Positions 21,237 through 32,570 of a DNA stretch of 64,000 bases are shown here, piece after piece (positions within the stretch are counted from its first letter, which is position 1; each line of letters starts with the position of its first letter). The notes under the pieces were generated by a model. That model was not told the origin of the DNA. It was given only the letters and a program-made list of their open reading frames with translations, and made no database searches. This stretch comes from Zoroaster sp. YZ-2022. Taxonomy: Eukaryota > Echinodermata > Asteroidea > Forcipulatida > Zoroasteridae. The stretch covers positions 35,210,718 to 35,274,717 of the forward strand of contig CM055830.1 of assembly GCA_029582265.1 (NCBI GenBank), read 5' to 3'. The position numbers were made by a program, and so were the translations under genes.

Positions 21237-21887
21237 TTTTTTGTTTTGGCCTAAAGTATACATGTTCATTTTAGATTATATGAATAAGGCCACCGGTGTG
21301 AACAAATTGTATTCCTTTTCTGTATTGTAACTCAATTAAATATACCATCCAATGAAAATATGTAGAAACATTCCTTATTATTTGATGTCCTAATTAAAAA
21401 CACTGAGTGTGATTTTGGCTGTTTATAGAACATTTCATTATAAATAATTACTATTTAAAAAAATATTTTGAAGTTAGACAGTTTTTATCACTGTATTTAT
21501 TATAATGGTACAATTAATAAAAAATTGATTCACCTGACATGAGCCTTATGTTTTGGCAGAACATTTTGTTTAAGGGTTAGCAAGGAATATCTGCTAATAG
21601 TGCTATGTATACTTAGCATCACTAAGGATTTACTGCTTACACAGCCATCGCAAACATTCTGCGCTATTTACCATGTAAAAAATGCCATGATATCAGGCCC
21701 CGTTGTTTTGCTGAATCTCAAGAGGATTAATTATGTTTTGATTTATAAGGTTTGGATTATAGTTATTTTATCTTTAGAGTTTCTTATCTTAATTTATAGT
21801 ATTACGTTTTATTTACTTGAATTGTGAGATCTACAATAAATGAAACATGAAGGTCTTAAAAACACTTGATACCTTACAGACTTTATC

Positions 21888-22178
21888 TTAAAGGGGCAGC
21901 ATTGTCATGATCAACTGTGCTTGGAATCGTCTTCATCTTACAGGGGCAGCATTGTCATGATCAACTGCTTGGAATCGTCTTCATCTTAAAGGGGCAGCAT
22001 TGTCATGATCAACTGTGCTTGGAATCGTCTTTATCTTAAAGGGGCAGCATTGTCATGATCAACTGTGCTTGGAATCGTCTTTATCTTAAAGGGGCAGCAT
22101 TGTCATGATCAACTGTGCTTGGAATCGTCTTCATCTTAAAGGGGCAGCATTGTCATGATCAACTGTGCTTGGAATCGA
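21888..22178 (+). repeat. 50-bp minisatellite derived from a MITE end
   Basis: About 5.8 tandem copies of a 50-bp unit (TTAAAGGGGCAGCATTGTCA then TGATCAACTGTGCTTGGAAT then CGTCTTCAT). The first half of the unit matches the terminal sequence of the MITE family at 18900. One unit is 2 bp shorter. Confidence 0.9.
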
Positions 22179-22179
22179 A

Positions 22180-22515
22180 GTTGGTTGTTTGTTTGTTTGG
22201 TGGTTTGGTGGTTGTTGGTTTGGTGGTTTTTGGTTTGGTGATTGTTTGTTTGGTGGTTGTTTGTTTGGTGGTTGTTTGTTTGGTGGTTGTTTGATGGTTG
22301 TTTGTTTGGTGGTTGTTTGTTTGATGGTTGTTTGTTTGGTGGTTGTTTGTTTGGTGGTTGTTTGTTTGGTGGTTGTTTGTTTGATGGTTGTTTGTTTGGG
22401 GGTTGTTTGTTTGTTTGGTGGTTGTTTGTTTGATGGTTGTTTGTTTGCTGGGGGTTGTTTGTTTGTTTGGGGGTTGTTTGGTGGTTGTTTGTTTGTTTGG
22501 TGGTTGATGCTTGTT
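22180..22515 (+). repeat. GGTGGTTGTTTGTTT minisatellite
   Basis: Degenerate tandem repeats of GGTGGTTGTTTGTTT and GATGGTTGTTTGTTT, immediately after the 50-bp array. All reading frames through it are low-complexity by-products (on the minus strand Gln/Asn/Thr repeats), not a gene. Confidence 0.9.
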
Positions 22516-22550
22516 TGATGATTTGTTTTGATAAATAATACAGATGATGT

Positions 22551-22815
22551 AGAACTGGAAACAATAGAGGGCGCTCTCGAAAATACGGATCTCTGATCAT
22601 CCCATTATAACTGAATAATCCCGAAACATTACTAAATTTAAAGCTGAGGGCGCCCTTTTCTTTCTATTCAAAGTTTTGGCAATAGATTGGCGAACTGGAA
22701 ACAATAGAGGGCGTTCTCTTAAGAAAATACGGCTAGGCTGTGATCCCAAAACATTACTGAAGTTAAAGTAGAGGGCGCCCTTTTACTTCTGTTAGAAGAT
22801 CAATTTGGCAATAGC
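22551..22815 (+). repeat. two direct copies of a 140-bp unit
   Basis: GAACTGGAAACAATAGAGGG starts near 22551 and again near 22694, each followed by AAATACGG, CATTACT and GAGGGCGCCCTTTT. This is a tandem duplication of unknown origin. Confidence 0.65.
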
Positions 22816-23373
22816 TTTAGCCATCACAGATGTGATTTATATTATTTCAAAGCGGGGAAAGTAGAATTTAAAACCAGCAAAAGTTCATGACTATTACGTG
22901 AAACTAAAGCTGACAAACAATAAAATAGTGAGATTGAAAACTGTCAACAATTTATAAATATTATTAAATGTTTCATCTTTCAAAGTCTGTTGGCAACACC
23001 CATAGCATAATTTATTCTTAATATGAAGGAAAACTCCGTCTGACCCCAAAATATTATCCCAGGTAGTGGGGGGATCCATCAAGGGGTCCACCCTGATCCC
23101 TCCCCCACCCAACTCCTTTCTTGTTTAACTGCCGTATTTTATTTACATAAAATTATATTATATCGTTTTCAACGCTTACTGGAACGCCCATGAGAAGTTA
23201 CTTGTTCTGTCATACAACACTTGTGAATAGCACGGAATGTTGAACTTGTCAAATTGATATAAATGTGTTTTTAAAATTTACATAAAATATATATAAAACT
23301 TGCAGTGATCAATTTTATTTTATAAGTTGTTTACCTTAAAACATTACAATCTTTTTTTCTGTTTTCTGTTACA

Positions 23374-23446
23374 TGAAGCGTAGCCTAATGGATAAGGCGA
23401 CAGGAATTCAAGCGAAACAGGTTCGAATCCCGCATTGAATTATGTT
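23374..23446 (+). repeat. tRNA-Arg-like module (mirrored at 39376-39448)
   Basis: An A-box-like TAGCCTAATGGATAAGGC and a perfect B box GGTTCGAATCC resemble tRNA-Arg. The anticodon arm is degenerate and the acceptor strands do not pair, so this is a tRNA-derived relic, not a functional tRNA gene. Confidence 0.6.
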
Positions 23447-24429
23447 TAGTACCTTTTTCGTCTGTGCTTATTTATTCACATTATATTCTGATATAATAAT
23501 ACCATTCCCGAGAATTGTTTTTGCAATTTTCTGATATAGCTGCAACGGCGGGTATCTATGTGACGTTTTAAAAGTATTGACAAAAATTTTCTATATCGGT
23601 TTCAAAATGTAATACACGAAAGCCCTGGGTCGCGTCGGCAAAAGTTTCAGGTTCTATTAAAAACTTTTCAAAATTTGTTTTAAACCGAATAATTTGTATA
23701 CTACTAATATAAAATCCTCCATATCAGGGGTTCAAACCAAGAAATCACCATGGTTATGGGTTAGAATTAGGGTTAGGGGTTTATAGGGGTAGGATCAAGA
23801 TAATATTTGTTTTGGTGACGTTTTAGAGTATAGGAAATAATATTAAATGATTTTTAGAATGAAATTATTTTTTGTAAAAAAAAATTAATTAAAAAAGAAA
23901 CTTCATCAAAGACCCTTTTTTCTGTTCACTTTTGTTGTCCTCTGCTAGCTATGCAATATCTTCAGAGGAATTCTGAAGCAATTCGCAAACAAAGGAGACA
24001 TATATTTTTCCAAAATGACTTAAATCTGCCGTTGAGAGGGTTTAAGGAGCCTAATGCAACCCATTGTTGATCGATAAAAACATTATTTAATTTAAAAACT
24101 CGATCCTCTGCTTTTATGCATACACAAATTACCAGCGCTATATCTTTTGTTGTAATTTTTAAAGCCAACCAGAGACATTTTTAAAGGCTAATGAAACGAA
24201 TTATTATAGGCCTAATATAAAGATTTCTATCAAAAATGGTACTAGTCAACTTACTACTTACTACTACTACTCTAAGGGTTTTTAATTATGTTTCTTTTAT
24301 TTTAATTAATTTTTTTTTACACAAGAAAAATTATTTCATTCCAAAAATCATTTAGTAGTATTCCCTATACGCCCTTAACCCCTAACTATCCATGGTGATT
24401 TCTTGGTTTGAACCCCTGATATGGAGAAT

Positions 24430-24965
24430 ATTGAAGGTTCACCTGCGCTATACAACGTGTACAAATGGGCTTGTTAAAAATCGTCCATATCCCGGATTCA
24501 CCCCGCGCTATTCAACGTGTACAAATGGGCTTGTTAAAAATCGTCCATATTGCGGGTTCACCCCGCGCTATTCAACGTGTACAAAATGGGCTTGTTAAAA
24601 ATCGTCCATATCCCGGGTTCACCCCGCGCTATTCAACGTGTACAAATGGGCTTGTTAAAATCGTCCATATCCCGGGTTCACCCGCGCTATACAACGTGTA
24701 CAAATGGGCTTGTTAAAATCCTCCATATCACGGGTTCATTCAACGTGTACAAATGGGCTTGTTAAAAATCCTCCATATCACGGGTTCACCCCGCGCTATA
24801 CAACGTGTACAATACGGGCTTGTTAAAAATCCTCCATATCACGGGTTCACCCCGCGCTATTCAACGTGTACAAATGGGCTTGTTAAAAATCGTCCATATC
24901 CCGGGTTCACCCCGCGCTATTCAACGTGTACAAATGGAGCGGTTAAAAAATCCTCCATATCAGGG
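24430..24965 (+). repeat. 60-bp satellite, about 9 units
   Basis: Tandem units of about 60 bp (GGGCTTGTTAAAAATCGTCC, ATATCCCGGGTTCACCCCGC, GCTATTCAACGTGTACAAAT). Because 60 is divisible by three and the unit has no stops in several frames, long repetitive open frames appear on this strand; they have no coding support. The array is bounded by CCATGGTGATTTCTTGGTTT on the left and its complement on the right. Confidence 0.9.
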
Positions 24966-25734
24966 GTTCAAACCAAGAAATCACCATGGATAGGGTTAGG
25001 GTTAGAATTAGGGTTAGGGGTTTATAGGGGTAGGATCAAGGTAATATTTGTTTTGATGACGTTTTAGAGTATAGGAAATAATATTAAATGATTTTTAGAA
25101 TGAAATTTTTTTGTAAAAAAAATTAAAAAGGAAACTTCATGTGTTGAATTTTGTTGAAGGAGAAATAATTATATATTTTTCCAAATATACTTAATCTGCC
25201 TTTGAGAGGTTTAAGGATGGAAAGCAACCCATTGTCGATCGATAAAAAACATTATTTAATTTAAAAAAAACCTACCTATTCAAGTTATCTCGATCCTCTG
25301 CTTATGCATACAAAAATTACCAGCGCTACCATATCTAGTCTTTTAGTGTAATTTTGAAGCTAACCGTTGACAACATTAAAAATACAATTATTAGACCTAA
25401 TATAAAAATTTAAAAATTTAATACGATTAAAAATATTTTCCAGTTGGGGATTTCTATCAAAAATGGTATTTCTATGCCCTGTTGATCGTGATGATGTTGT
25501 CTATTTAAAAACACTAGTGAACTTACTACTACTACTGTAAAGGGTTTCTAATGAAGTTTTTTTTTTAAATTAATTAAAAATTGTTTTACAAAAAATTATT
25601 TCATTCCAAAAATCATTTAGTAATTATTTATTCCCTATACTCTAAAACGTCACCAAAACAAACATTACCTTGATCCTAACCCGTAACCTAACCCTCCCTA
25701 TCTATCATGGTGATTTCTTGGTTTGAACCCCTGA

Positions 25735-26110
25735 TATGGAGGATTTTTTAACCACTCCATTCGTACACGTTGTATAGCGCGGGGTGAATCCGGGATATGG
25801 ACGATTTTTAACAAGCCCGTATTGTACACGTTGAATAGCGCGGGGTGAACCCGTGATATGGACGATTTTTAACAAGCCCATTTGTACACGTTGTATAGCG
25901 CAGGGTGAACCCGTGATATGGACGATTTTTAACAAGCCCGTATTGTACACGTTGAATAGCGCGAGGTGAACCCGGGATATGGACGATTTTTAACAAGCCC
26001 ATTTGTACACGTTGTATTCAACAGGTGAACCTTCAATATCCTTCATATCGGGGTTCACCCCGCACTATACAACGTGTACAAATGAAGCGGTTAAAAATCG
26101 TCCATATCAG
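25735..26110 (-). repeat. 60-bp satellite, second array of the left arm
   Basis: About 4 to 5 units of the same satellite in inverted orientation, then a single unit in forward orientation (26040-26110), bounded by the same GGTTTGAACCCCTGATATGG sequence. Confidence 0.88.
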
Positions 26111-26474
26111 GGGTTCAAACCAAGAAATCACCATGGATAGAGATAGATAGATAGGTATCAAGATAATATTTGTTTTGATGACGTTTTAGAGTATAGGAAA
26201 TAATATTAAATGATTTTTAGAATGAAATGTTTTTGTAAAAAAAATAAAAAGGAAACTTCATGTGTTGAATTTTGTTGAAGGAGAAATAATTATACATTTT
26301 TCCAAATATGACTTAAATCTGCTTTTGAGAGGTTTAAGGATTATATGCAACCATTGTCGATCGATAAAAACATTATTTAATTTAAAAAACCTACCTAAGT
26401 GTTGTCTCGATCCTCTGCTTATGCATACAAAAATTACCAGCGCTACTATATCTAGTCTTTTAAAAATAATAATA

Positions 26475-26770
26475 ATAATGTATCCCACCAACACTGAGTG
26501 GTGCTCATAAGGCTCATAAGGCTCATAAATCATTCCTGAAACCATCTCAGCTCCCTGGGGAGTGTACAGCTCAATTGCTGCCATTACAGCGCATACTAGG
26601 GCTAATCAACCAACTCTGCCCTCACAGGTACCCATTTAACCCCTGGGTGGAGAGAAGCAATTATGGTTAAGTGTCTTGCTCAAGGACAAAAGTGTCACGG
26701 CCGGGATTCGGACCCACATTCTGCTGCTAACACCAGAACTTGAGTCCGGTAAGCTAGACCGCTCGGTAAT
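26475..26770 (-). mobile_element. tRNA-Leu-derived SINE in left palindrome arm
   Basis: Same family as 6977-7520. Read on the minus strand, a head with CCGAGCGGTCTAGC, GACTCAAGTTCTGG and GGTCCGAATCCC is followed by the CACCCAGGGGTTAAATGGG body and a short (ATT)n tail. The mirror copy is at about 35788-36095. Confidence 0.85.
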
Positions 26771-27479
26771 TTTGAAGCTAACCGTTGACAACATTTTTAA
26801 AGGCTAATGTCAAAAATACAATTATTAGACCTAATATAAAAAAAATTAATTTAATACGATTAAAAATATTTCCCACTTCGGGGTTTCTATCAAAAATGGT
26901 ATTTCTATGAATAAAATATAAGAAAATACGAAAACTGCAAGTAAGCCATTTTTGATGTTATTGTTTTTAGAACTTAAAAATATTATGAATAAATTTTTAA
27001 ATAAGATTTACTCACAAAATGTTTCCATTGATATGTTTAAACAAACCCCTAAACGTCATCAAAACAAATATAATCGTGTACGTACGTACATGATGAGTTC
27101 GTTTTTTTTTTATTCATGTGGCGGTTATGCGTTTCACAATGACTTCTCATCTCAGTGGGTATATATTATTTTCAGTCATGAGTTAATCTAAATCTAGCAC
27201 TCTGATTCCATGCCCTGTTTGATCGTGATGCAATTTTCTTATTCAGATCATTTTAATTCAGGGCTGTCTTTTGATGTTTGAAGCATGCAGCGACATTTTT
27301 TCAGGATACATTTTTCCGAGGGCTAGGGCAGGGCGATAAGTGTATATATATACATTGTATTTGTAATTTGTAGATAAAATTAGCAAACATGGAAAATGTA
27401 CAAACAACAACATTTATAATTCAAAGCAAATTTCTACCAAGGGGAAAGCTGTAATGGGCATGCGACTAAATATTTGGGG

Positions 27480-27575
27480 GAAAAAAGAAAAATGTTTGGA
27501 TGTGGGATTCGAACCAAGTCGACCAATTCAGGCATTACAGAAAAACACCTTATCCATCGGACTACTGGTTCATCT
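27480..27575 (-). repeat. tRNA-Arg-like module (mirrored at 34985-35066)
   Basis: On the minus strand, GTAGTCCGATGGATAAGGTG resembles an Arg A-box region and TTGGTTCGAATCCCACA contains a perfect B box. The anticodon stem is not convincing. It is probably a relic. Confidence 0.5.
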
Positions 27576-28429
27576 AACAAGCTTAATACAGGAAAGTAGA
27601 GTATTGAAGTTTCACATCTAATATTCGATTGTTTTACCAGCTTAAGATTCTTGCTGGTTTTCAATTTTGAATTTCTTGCTTAATGAAGCTCATACACTTA
27701 GAATTTCACGATAAAGTTGAGAGAATGGTATTTGTGATATACCGGTATGTTCTTATCTGGTTATTGTAAAACCCTGCAGTAAATAGATTTTGGTTATTCT
27801 GAATATTATTTTATAGATGGCGTTTATCCTGAGAACGACCTAGTGATAAGTGCAGACACATTTGGAAAGAATGTAGAATACAACCACCACTTTTCTCGAA
27901 GTATGACCAAATATCACAGGTTTTCCCTTAAAAGATGATAGAGGACACACTTAAGAGGAAAATGTAGTCACGTGAGGATTGGAAACAATATTTTCGGAGA
28001 TTTTGAGCAATGAATGTATGCACATCCAGTGAGATGTTGGCCATTTTGTCATCTGCTAAAACACATGCTTAACGCGATTCCAGAATCGAAATATAAACCT
28101 TTATGTGGCGTTTCTGCAACATACTTTGGGAATTGTATTCCGCTATTTAGAATTTAGAAATTGTGTATTGCATTTTATCACAATCACAATTTTATTGAAT
28201 TAAGATATACGTTTAACAAAAAATATGAAAGTTTCAGGTAATGTTAACAAGGAAATAGTGAAAATGCATTCTGCAGGGCCCAAGGTTTTTAAGAATTTTT
28301 TTTAAATAATCTCTGCCTGGTCAAGTGTCGCTGGGATTCAGTGCAGGGAACCTGAGATGCACTCAAATGCGCAATCACAATCCATTAGTTTGAGTAGCTT
28401 AAAATTCAACTCAAACTTAACTCCCGACA

Positions 28430-28790
28430 CAGATTGGTGGCGCAATCACATTTTTATTTTGTTTAATTTCTTTTTGACCAAAGCTTGTTCGCTTCAGTAA
28501 AGCTGCAATCATTTTCAGTATTTATCAGATGAAGCAATAGCCTAATAGCTAAGGCGCCAGTCTTCGGTACTGCACACCCACTCGGTTCAAGTCCCTGAGG
28601 TGATACGACTCTTTTTCTTTTTCATTTTAAATGATTACGCAGATTGGTGGCGCAATGACATTTTATTTTATTTAATAATTTTTTACACCAGCTTGCTCCC
28701 TTCAGTAAAGCTGCAATCATTTTCAGTAAGTATCAGATGATGCAATAGTCAGTACTAACCAATCCCAGCGATGCCACGCTTTTTCTTTTT
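28430..28790 (+). repeat. tRNA-like modular repeats, two copies
   Basis: Each module begins GATTGGTGGCGCAAT(C/G)ACAT, continues through a GCTTGTTCGCTTCAGTAAAG-type stretch, and the first ends in a tRNA-like part (ATAGCCTAATAGCTAAGGCG, CCAGTCTTCGGTACTG with a TCG-like anticodon, CTCGGTTCAAGTCC). The second copy is truncated. Further copies are at 29627-29815 and 39592-39740, with mirrored copies in the right arm. Confidence 0.65.
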
Positions 28791-28799
28791 CATTTTAAT

Positions 28800-29510
28800 T
28801 AAAAGAGAAGCACAAATGGACCGCTAAGTGATCGGTTTTTGGTGCTGTCAGAATCTCAACGGATTTAGTAGCAATATCCATGCACGATGGAATGAACCAA
28901 TAATCAAGAGTACTACAAATGTGAGGGTTATTTTGTTTCCAGGTATATCGTTTGTCGTGACCGTGTTTAGCTCTCCAAATATCAACTATCAAGTTCATTA
29001 TCAGTTAAAAAGTTATTAATAATATTGGCGCATACTAAACTTGGAGTATTACCACCAATTTTGTCAACAGGTGGATTCAAAACTGTATTCAAATCCCCGC
29101 CGATAATGACGTGACCATCGCTACTATTTTCGTAAATAACTTCAATCATATTACGCAAAAATGTTTTGCGCTCGTTATCTTCATTAGGTGCTTAAAAGCA
29201 TTCCATAAATAGTAAAAATTATTGCTAATTTCCAATTTCACACCCAAAAGTCTACTATCACCTTGTCACATTTGACATAAAGCTTATTTTTGATGCCATT
29301 AAAAACACCACGACTATGATTTGTACCATGGTTAGCATATATTGTACCACCCCATTCTTTTTCCCAATTTACAACATCATTTTCATTACAGTAGACTTCC
29401 TGTAGAAAAATAATATGGGAGTTATGACAGTTTAACTAAGTAAAGATGGACTTGCGCTTTGTGTGGTTGTGCAGGCCACGAATATTGAGCGTTGTAAAAT
29501 TATAATACAT
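28800..29510 (-). pseudogene. LINE endonuclease fragment, left arm
   Basis: Mirror of 33070-33775. It encodes pieces of an AP-endonuclease-type domain of a non-LTR retrotransposon on the minus strand, broken by frameshifts and stops. No reverse transcriptase domain follows. Confidence 0.75.
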
Positions 29511-29626
29511 TGACATTGTTAGAAGTAAAATAGTACATCATATTAAAGACAGTTTAAAAGTGGGAAAAGGTCCATAAGATGTATACTGCAGAATAATCTT
29601 TTTTTTTCAATTCCAAATTAACTACC

Positions 29627-29815
29627 AACGCGGATTGGTGGCGCAATCACATTTTGTTTAAATTTCATTTTTTGACAATGCTTACTGCTTTCATTGAAGC
29701 TCCAATCATTTTTAATAAATGCCATATGATGAAATAGTCTAATCGTGTAAGTTGCCAGGCTTCGGTATTGTCGACCCAGGTTAAAATCCAAGCGGTGCCA
29801 TGACGCTTTTCTTTT
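29627..29815 (+). repeat. tRNA-like modular repeat, third copy
   Basis: GATTGGTGGCGCAATCACAT leads to a tRNA-like part with GCCAGGCTTCGGTATTG and a degenerate B box (GGTTAAAATCC). Mirror copy near 32770-32965. Confidence 0.55.
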
Positions 29816-29877
29816 TCATTTAAAATGGTTATGCAACCACTTAAGTAGTTTAAAATTCAACTCAAAGTAACGAAAGG

Positions 29878-29950
29878 TATTGGTGGCGCAACCCGCTGGT
29901 GTTGGGTTTGGTGCAAGAGACCCAGGTTCGAATCCCAGTGGCGGCATTAT
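29878..29950 (+). repeat. short tRNA-like sequence with intact B box
   Basis: ATTGGTGGCGCAACCCGCTG is followed by CCCAGGTTCGAATCCCAGTG, which contains a perfect B box. The mirror copy (about 32620-32700) has a disrupted B box. Not a foldable full tRNA by eye. Confidence 0.45.
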
Positions 29951-30024
29951 TTTATTATTAAATGATTACGCACTCACGATTCATTTAAGTAGTATTAAAT
30001 TCAACTCCAAATACCAACAGGATA

Positions 30025-30365
30025 AATGGCGCAAGCCGTTAGTCCACTGGGCTGTCAATTGCGGCAGTTCCAGGCTGGTACGTCCGGGTTCGAATCCTGC
30101 TCCTGAGACACAGAGACATGGCAGCTGCTGGCTGCGGCAATGGCTTGGGGACCGCCATGTCTCTCCCCTGAAGGTTTGAGCGTGGAGGAAATGTACGGAC
30201 GGGAGGGAATAAGGAGGGACCGGGAGGGTAGCGACCTCCCAGAAGGGTGCTATGGTGATCATCATACCGGGGTGTCTCGGACTTTGAGTCATCCGAATAC
30301 CTGGTCGACACTCTGACTAACTCTCCGCACTTTTTTACAATAATTATTATTATTATTTTTTTTAA
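30025..30365 (+). mobile_element. second tRNA-derived SINE family, left arm
   Basis: The tRNA-like head has GCGCAAGCCGTTAGTCCACT and the B box GGGTTCGAATCC. The body includes CCATGTCTCTCCCCTGAAGG and GGAGGTCGCTACC-type sequence, and the element ends in an ATT-rich tail. The mirror copy at 32225-32570 differs by about one base in ten, including many one-base indels. Confidence 0.7.
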
Positions 30366-30385
30366 ATTTTGTTTCAGATACAAAC

Positions 30386-31172
30386 ATTCTGTTGCGTCTC
30401 TATTGTGTCTCTCCAACAAGTAGGAGGCATTTAAAAAATGTAAAAAAAAATTTTAGGCCAAATTTGGCAAAAACCATAACGGGTACCCCCTTGACTTTTT
30501 TTCTTTCACCTCGAAAAAAGGTTGTCTCAGATTCTCTTCTAAATTACACAAAATCAACCACTCGGTCTGCAGAATAAAGCCAGTTATAGTTATAGTCTAT
30601 TTGGAAAAATTTTTAATTTCACTATTTCACTCAAATTGTTCATAAAATTTGGCCTAAAAGTTGGAAAGATAGGCCACTCAAGTTACCACAAATGTGTTTT
30701 AGGCACTCTGTTACGTCTCTCCAGCAAGTATTAATCATTTTGAAAAAAAGTAATTTTTAGGCCAAATTTGGAAAAAACGACAAGGGGTACCCCTTGTGGT
30801 TTTTTTCACCTCGAAAAAAAAAAGTCTCCGATTCGCTTCAAAATTACACAGAATGAACCAATGTGTAACCCTTGTGGTTTTTTTCACCTCGAAAAAAAAA
30901 TGTCTCCGATTCGCTTCAAAATTACACAGAATGAACCAATGTGTCTGCAGAATACAGCCACCGAGTTACAGCCTGTTTGGACAAGTTTAAAATTTGGAAA
31001 TTCTACCTATATTTGTTCATAAAATATTGATTTTCTTAAAAGGTTGGAAAGATAGGCCACTCAAATTACCACAAATGTGTTTTAGGCACTCTGTTACGTC
31101 TCTCTAGCAAGTATTAATCATTTTGAAAAATGTCATTTTAGGCCAAATTTGGAAAAAACGACAAGGGGGTGC
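30386..31172 (+). repeat. tandem of about 300-bp units near palindrome centre
   Basis: Two to three diverged units share AGGCCAAATTTGG, a CCTTGTGGTTTTTTTCACCT stretch, GTCTCCGATTCGCTTCAAAA, GGTTGGAAAGATAGGCCACT and AGGCACTCTGTTACGTCTCT. The small palindrome CAAGGGGTACCCCTTG lies in one unit, and the second unit has an internal duplication of about 78 bp. Mirrored at 31422-32210. Confidence 0.8.
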
Positions 31173-31421
31173 CCTTGTGGTTTTTCAAATTTAACCTCAA
31201 AATGACATTTTTCAAATGATTACTGCTGGAGAGACAACAGAGTGCCTAGAACATTGTGGTGAGTGGCCTATCTTTCCAACTTTTTAAGAAAATCAATATT
31301 TTATGAACAAATATAGGTAACATTCAAAATTTTAAACTTGTCCAAACAGGCTGTAACTCGACAATTGTTCATTCTGCACTTCAGTTTAATCGAGGGCTCC
31401 TTTTTTTCAGTGAAAACCACA
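31173..31421. repeat. palindrome centre (spacer)
   Basis: The stretch between the two high-identity arms contains a more diverged copy of the 300-bp unit in right-arm orientation. Together with the end of the left arm it forms an older, weaker inner hairpin centred near 31160 (GGCACTCTGTT... AACAGAGTGCC). Confidence 0.75.
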
Positions 31422-32224
31422 AGACCCTTGTCGTTTTTTCCAAATATGGCCTAAAAATTACTTTTTTTCAAAATGATTAATACTTGCTAGAGAGACGTAA
31501 CAGAGTGCCTAAAACACATTTGTGGTAATTTGAGTGGCCTATCTTTCCAACCTTTTAAGAAAATCAATATTTTATGAACAAATATAGGTAGAATTTCCAA
31601 ATTTTAAACTTGTCCAAACAGGCTGTAACTCGGTGGCTGTATTCTGCAGACACATTGGTTCATTCTGTGTAATTTTGAAGCGAATCGGAGACATTTTTTT
31701 TTCGAGGTGAAAAAAACCACAAGGGTTACACATTGGTTCATTCTGTGTAATTTTGAAGCGAATCGGAGACTTTTTTTTTTCGAGGTGAAAAAAACCACAA
31801 GGGGTACCCCTTGTCGTTTTTTCCAAATTTGGCCTAAAAATTACTTTTTTTCAAAATGATTAATACTTGCTGGAGAGACGTAACAGAGTGCCTAAAACAC
31901 ATTTGTGGTAACTTGAGTGGCCTATCTTTCCAACTTTTAGGCCAAATTTTATGAACAATTTGAGTGAAATAGTGAAATTAAAATTTTTCCAACAGACTAT
32001 AACTATAACTGGCTTTATTCTGCAGACCGAGTGGTTGATTTTGTGTAATTTAGAAGAGAATCTGAGACAACCTTTTTTCGAGGTGAAAGAAAAAAAGTCA
32101 AGGGGGTACCCGTTATGGTTTTTGCCAAATTTGGCCTAAAATTTTTTTTTACATTTTTTAAATGCCTCCTACTTGTTGGAGAGACACAATAGAGACGCAA
32201 CAGAATGTTTGTATCTGAAACAAA

Positions 32225-32570
32225 ATTTAAAAAATAATAATAATAATTATTGTAAAAAGTGGAGAGTTAGTCAGAGTGTCGACCAGGTATTCGGATGACT
32301 CGAGGTCCGAGACACCCCGGTGCATGATGATCACCAGCACCTCTGGGAGGTCGCTACCCTCGGTCCCTCATATTCCCTCCCGTCCGTTACATTTCCTCCA
32401 CGCTCAAACCTCAGGGGAGAGACAGCGGTCCCTGGCTCATTGCCGCAGCCAGCAGCCGCCATGTCTCTGTGTCTCAGAGGGATTCGAGACCCGGACGTAC
32501 CAGCCTGGAACTGCCGCAATTGACAGGCCCGGTGGACTAACGGCTTGCGCCATTTATCCTGTTGGTATTT
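32225..32570 (-). mobile_element. second tRNA-derived SINE family, right arm
   Basis: Mirror copy of 30025-30365, with a damaged B box (GGGTCTCGAATCC) and numerous small indels. This is the least similar part of the two arms. Confidence 0.7.

Larger units (their letters stand above)
23260..31172 (+). repeat. left arm of a 16.3-kb palindrome
   Basis: The sequence from 23260 onward is repeated in inverted orientation down from 39562. Outer portions (for example 23440-23640 against 39170-39380) are identical by eye, and most of the arm differs only by scattered single bases and homopolymer lengths. The SINE segment 30030-30300 is about 10 percent different. The arms also differ in satellite copy number (about 196 bp and 66 bp longer on the right). 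Contents in order: tRNA-like module, 60-bp satellites flanked by inverted TTAGGG-containing sequence, SINE, LINE endonuclease fragment, tRNA-like modules, second SINE, and a tandem of about 300-bp units near the centre. Confidence 0.93.

Noticed and set aside
22136..22600. Gln/Asn/Thr-repeat frame on the minus strand and Cys/Leu/Phe/Gly frame on the plus strand
   Set aside because: Both are translations of the GGTGGTTGTTTGTTT minisatellite and have no splice, start or family support.
23374..23446. Functional tRNA-Arg gene
   Set aside because: The A and B boxes are present, but the acceptor strands do not pair and the anticodon arm is degenerate.
24392..25067. Long repetitive frames (PGFTPRYSTCTNG and similar) in the 60-bp arrays
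   Set aside because: The unit is 60 bp and stop-free in several frames, so open frames are expected; they occur in several frames at once and break at every indel.
30768..31826. Mirrored 84-residue frames at the palindrome centre
   Set aside because: Identical because of the palindrome; they contain an internal duplicate of a non-coding unit and have no family match.
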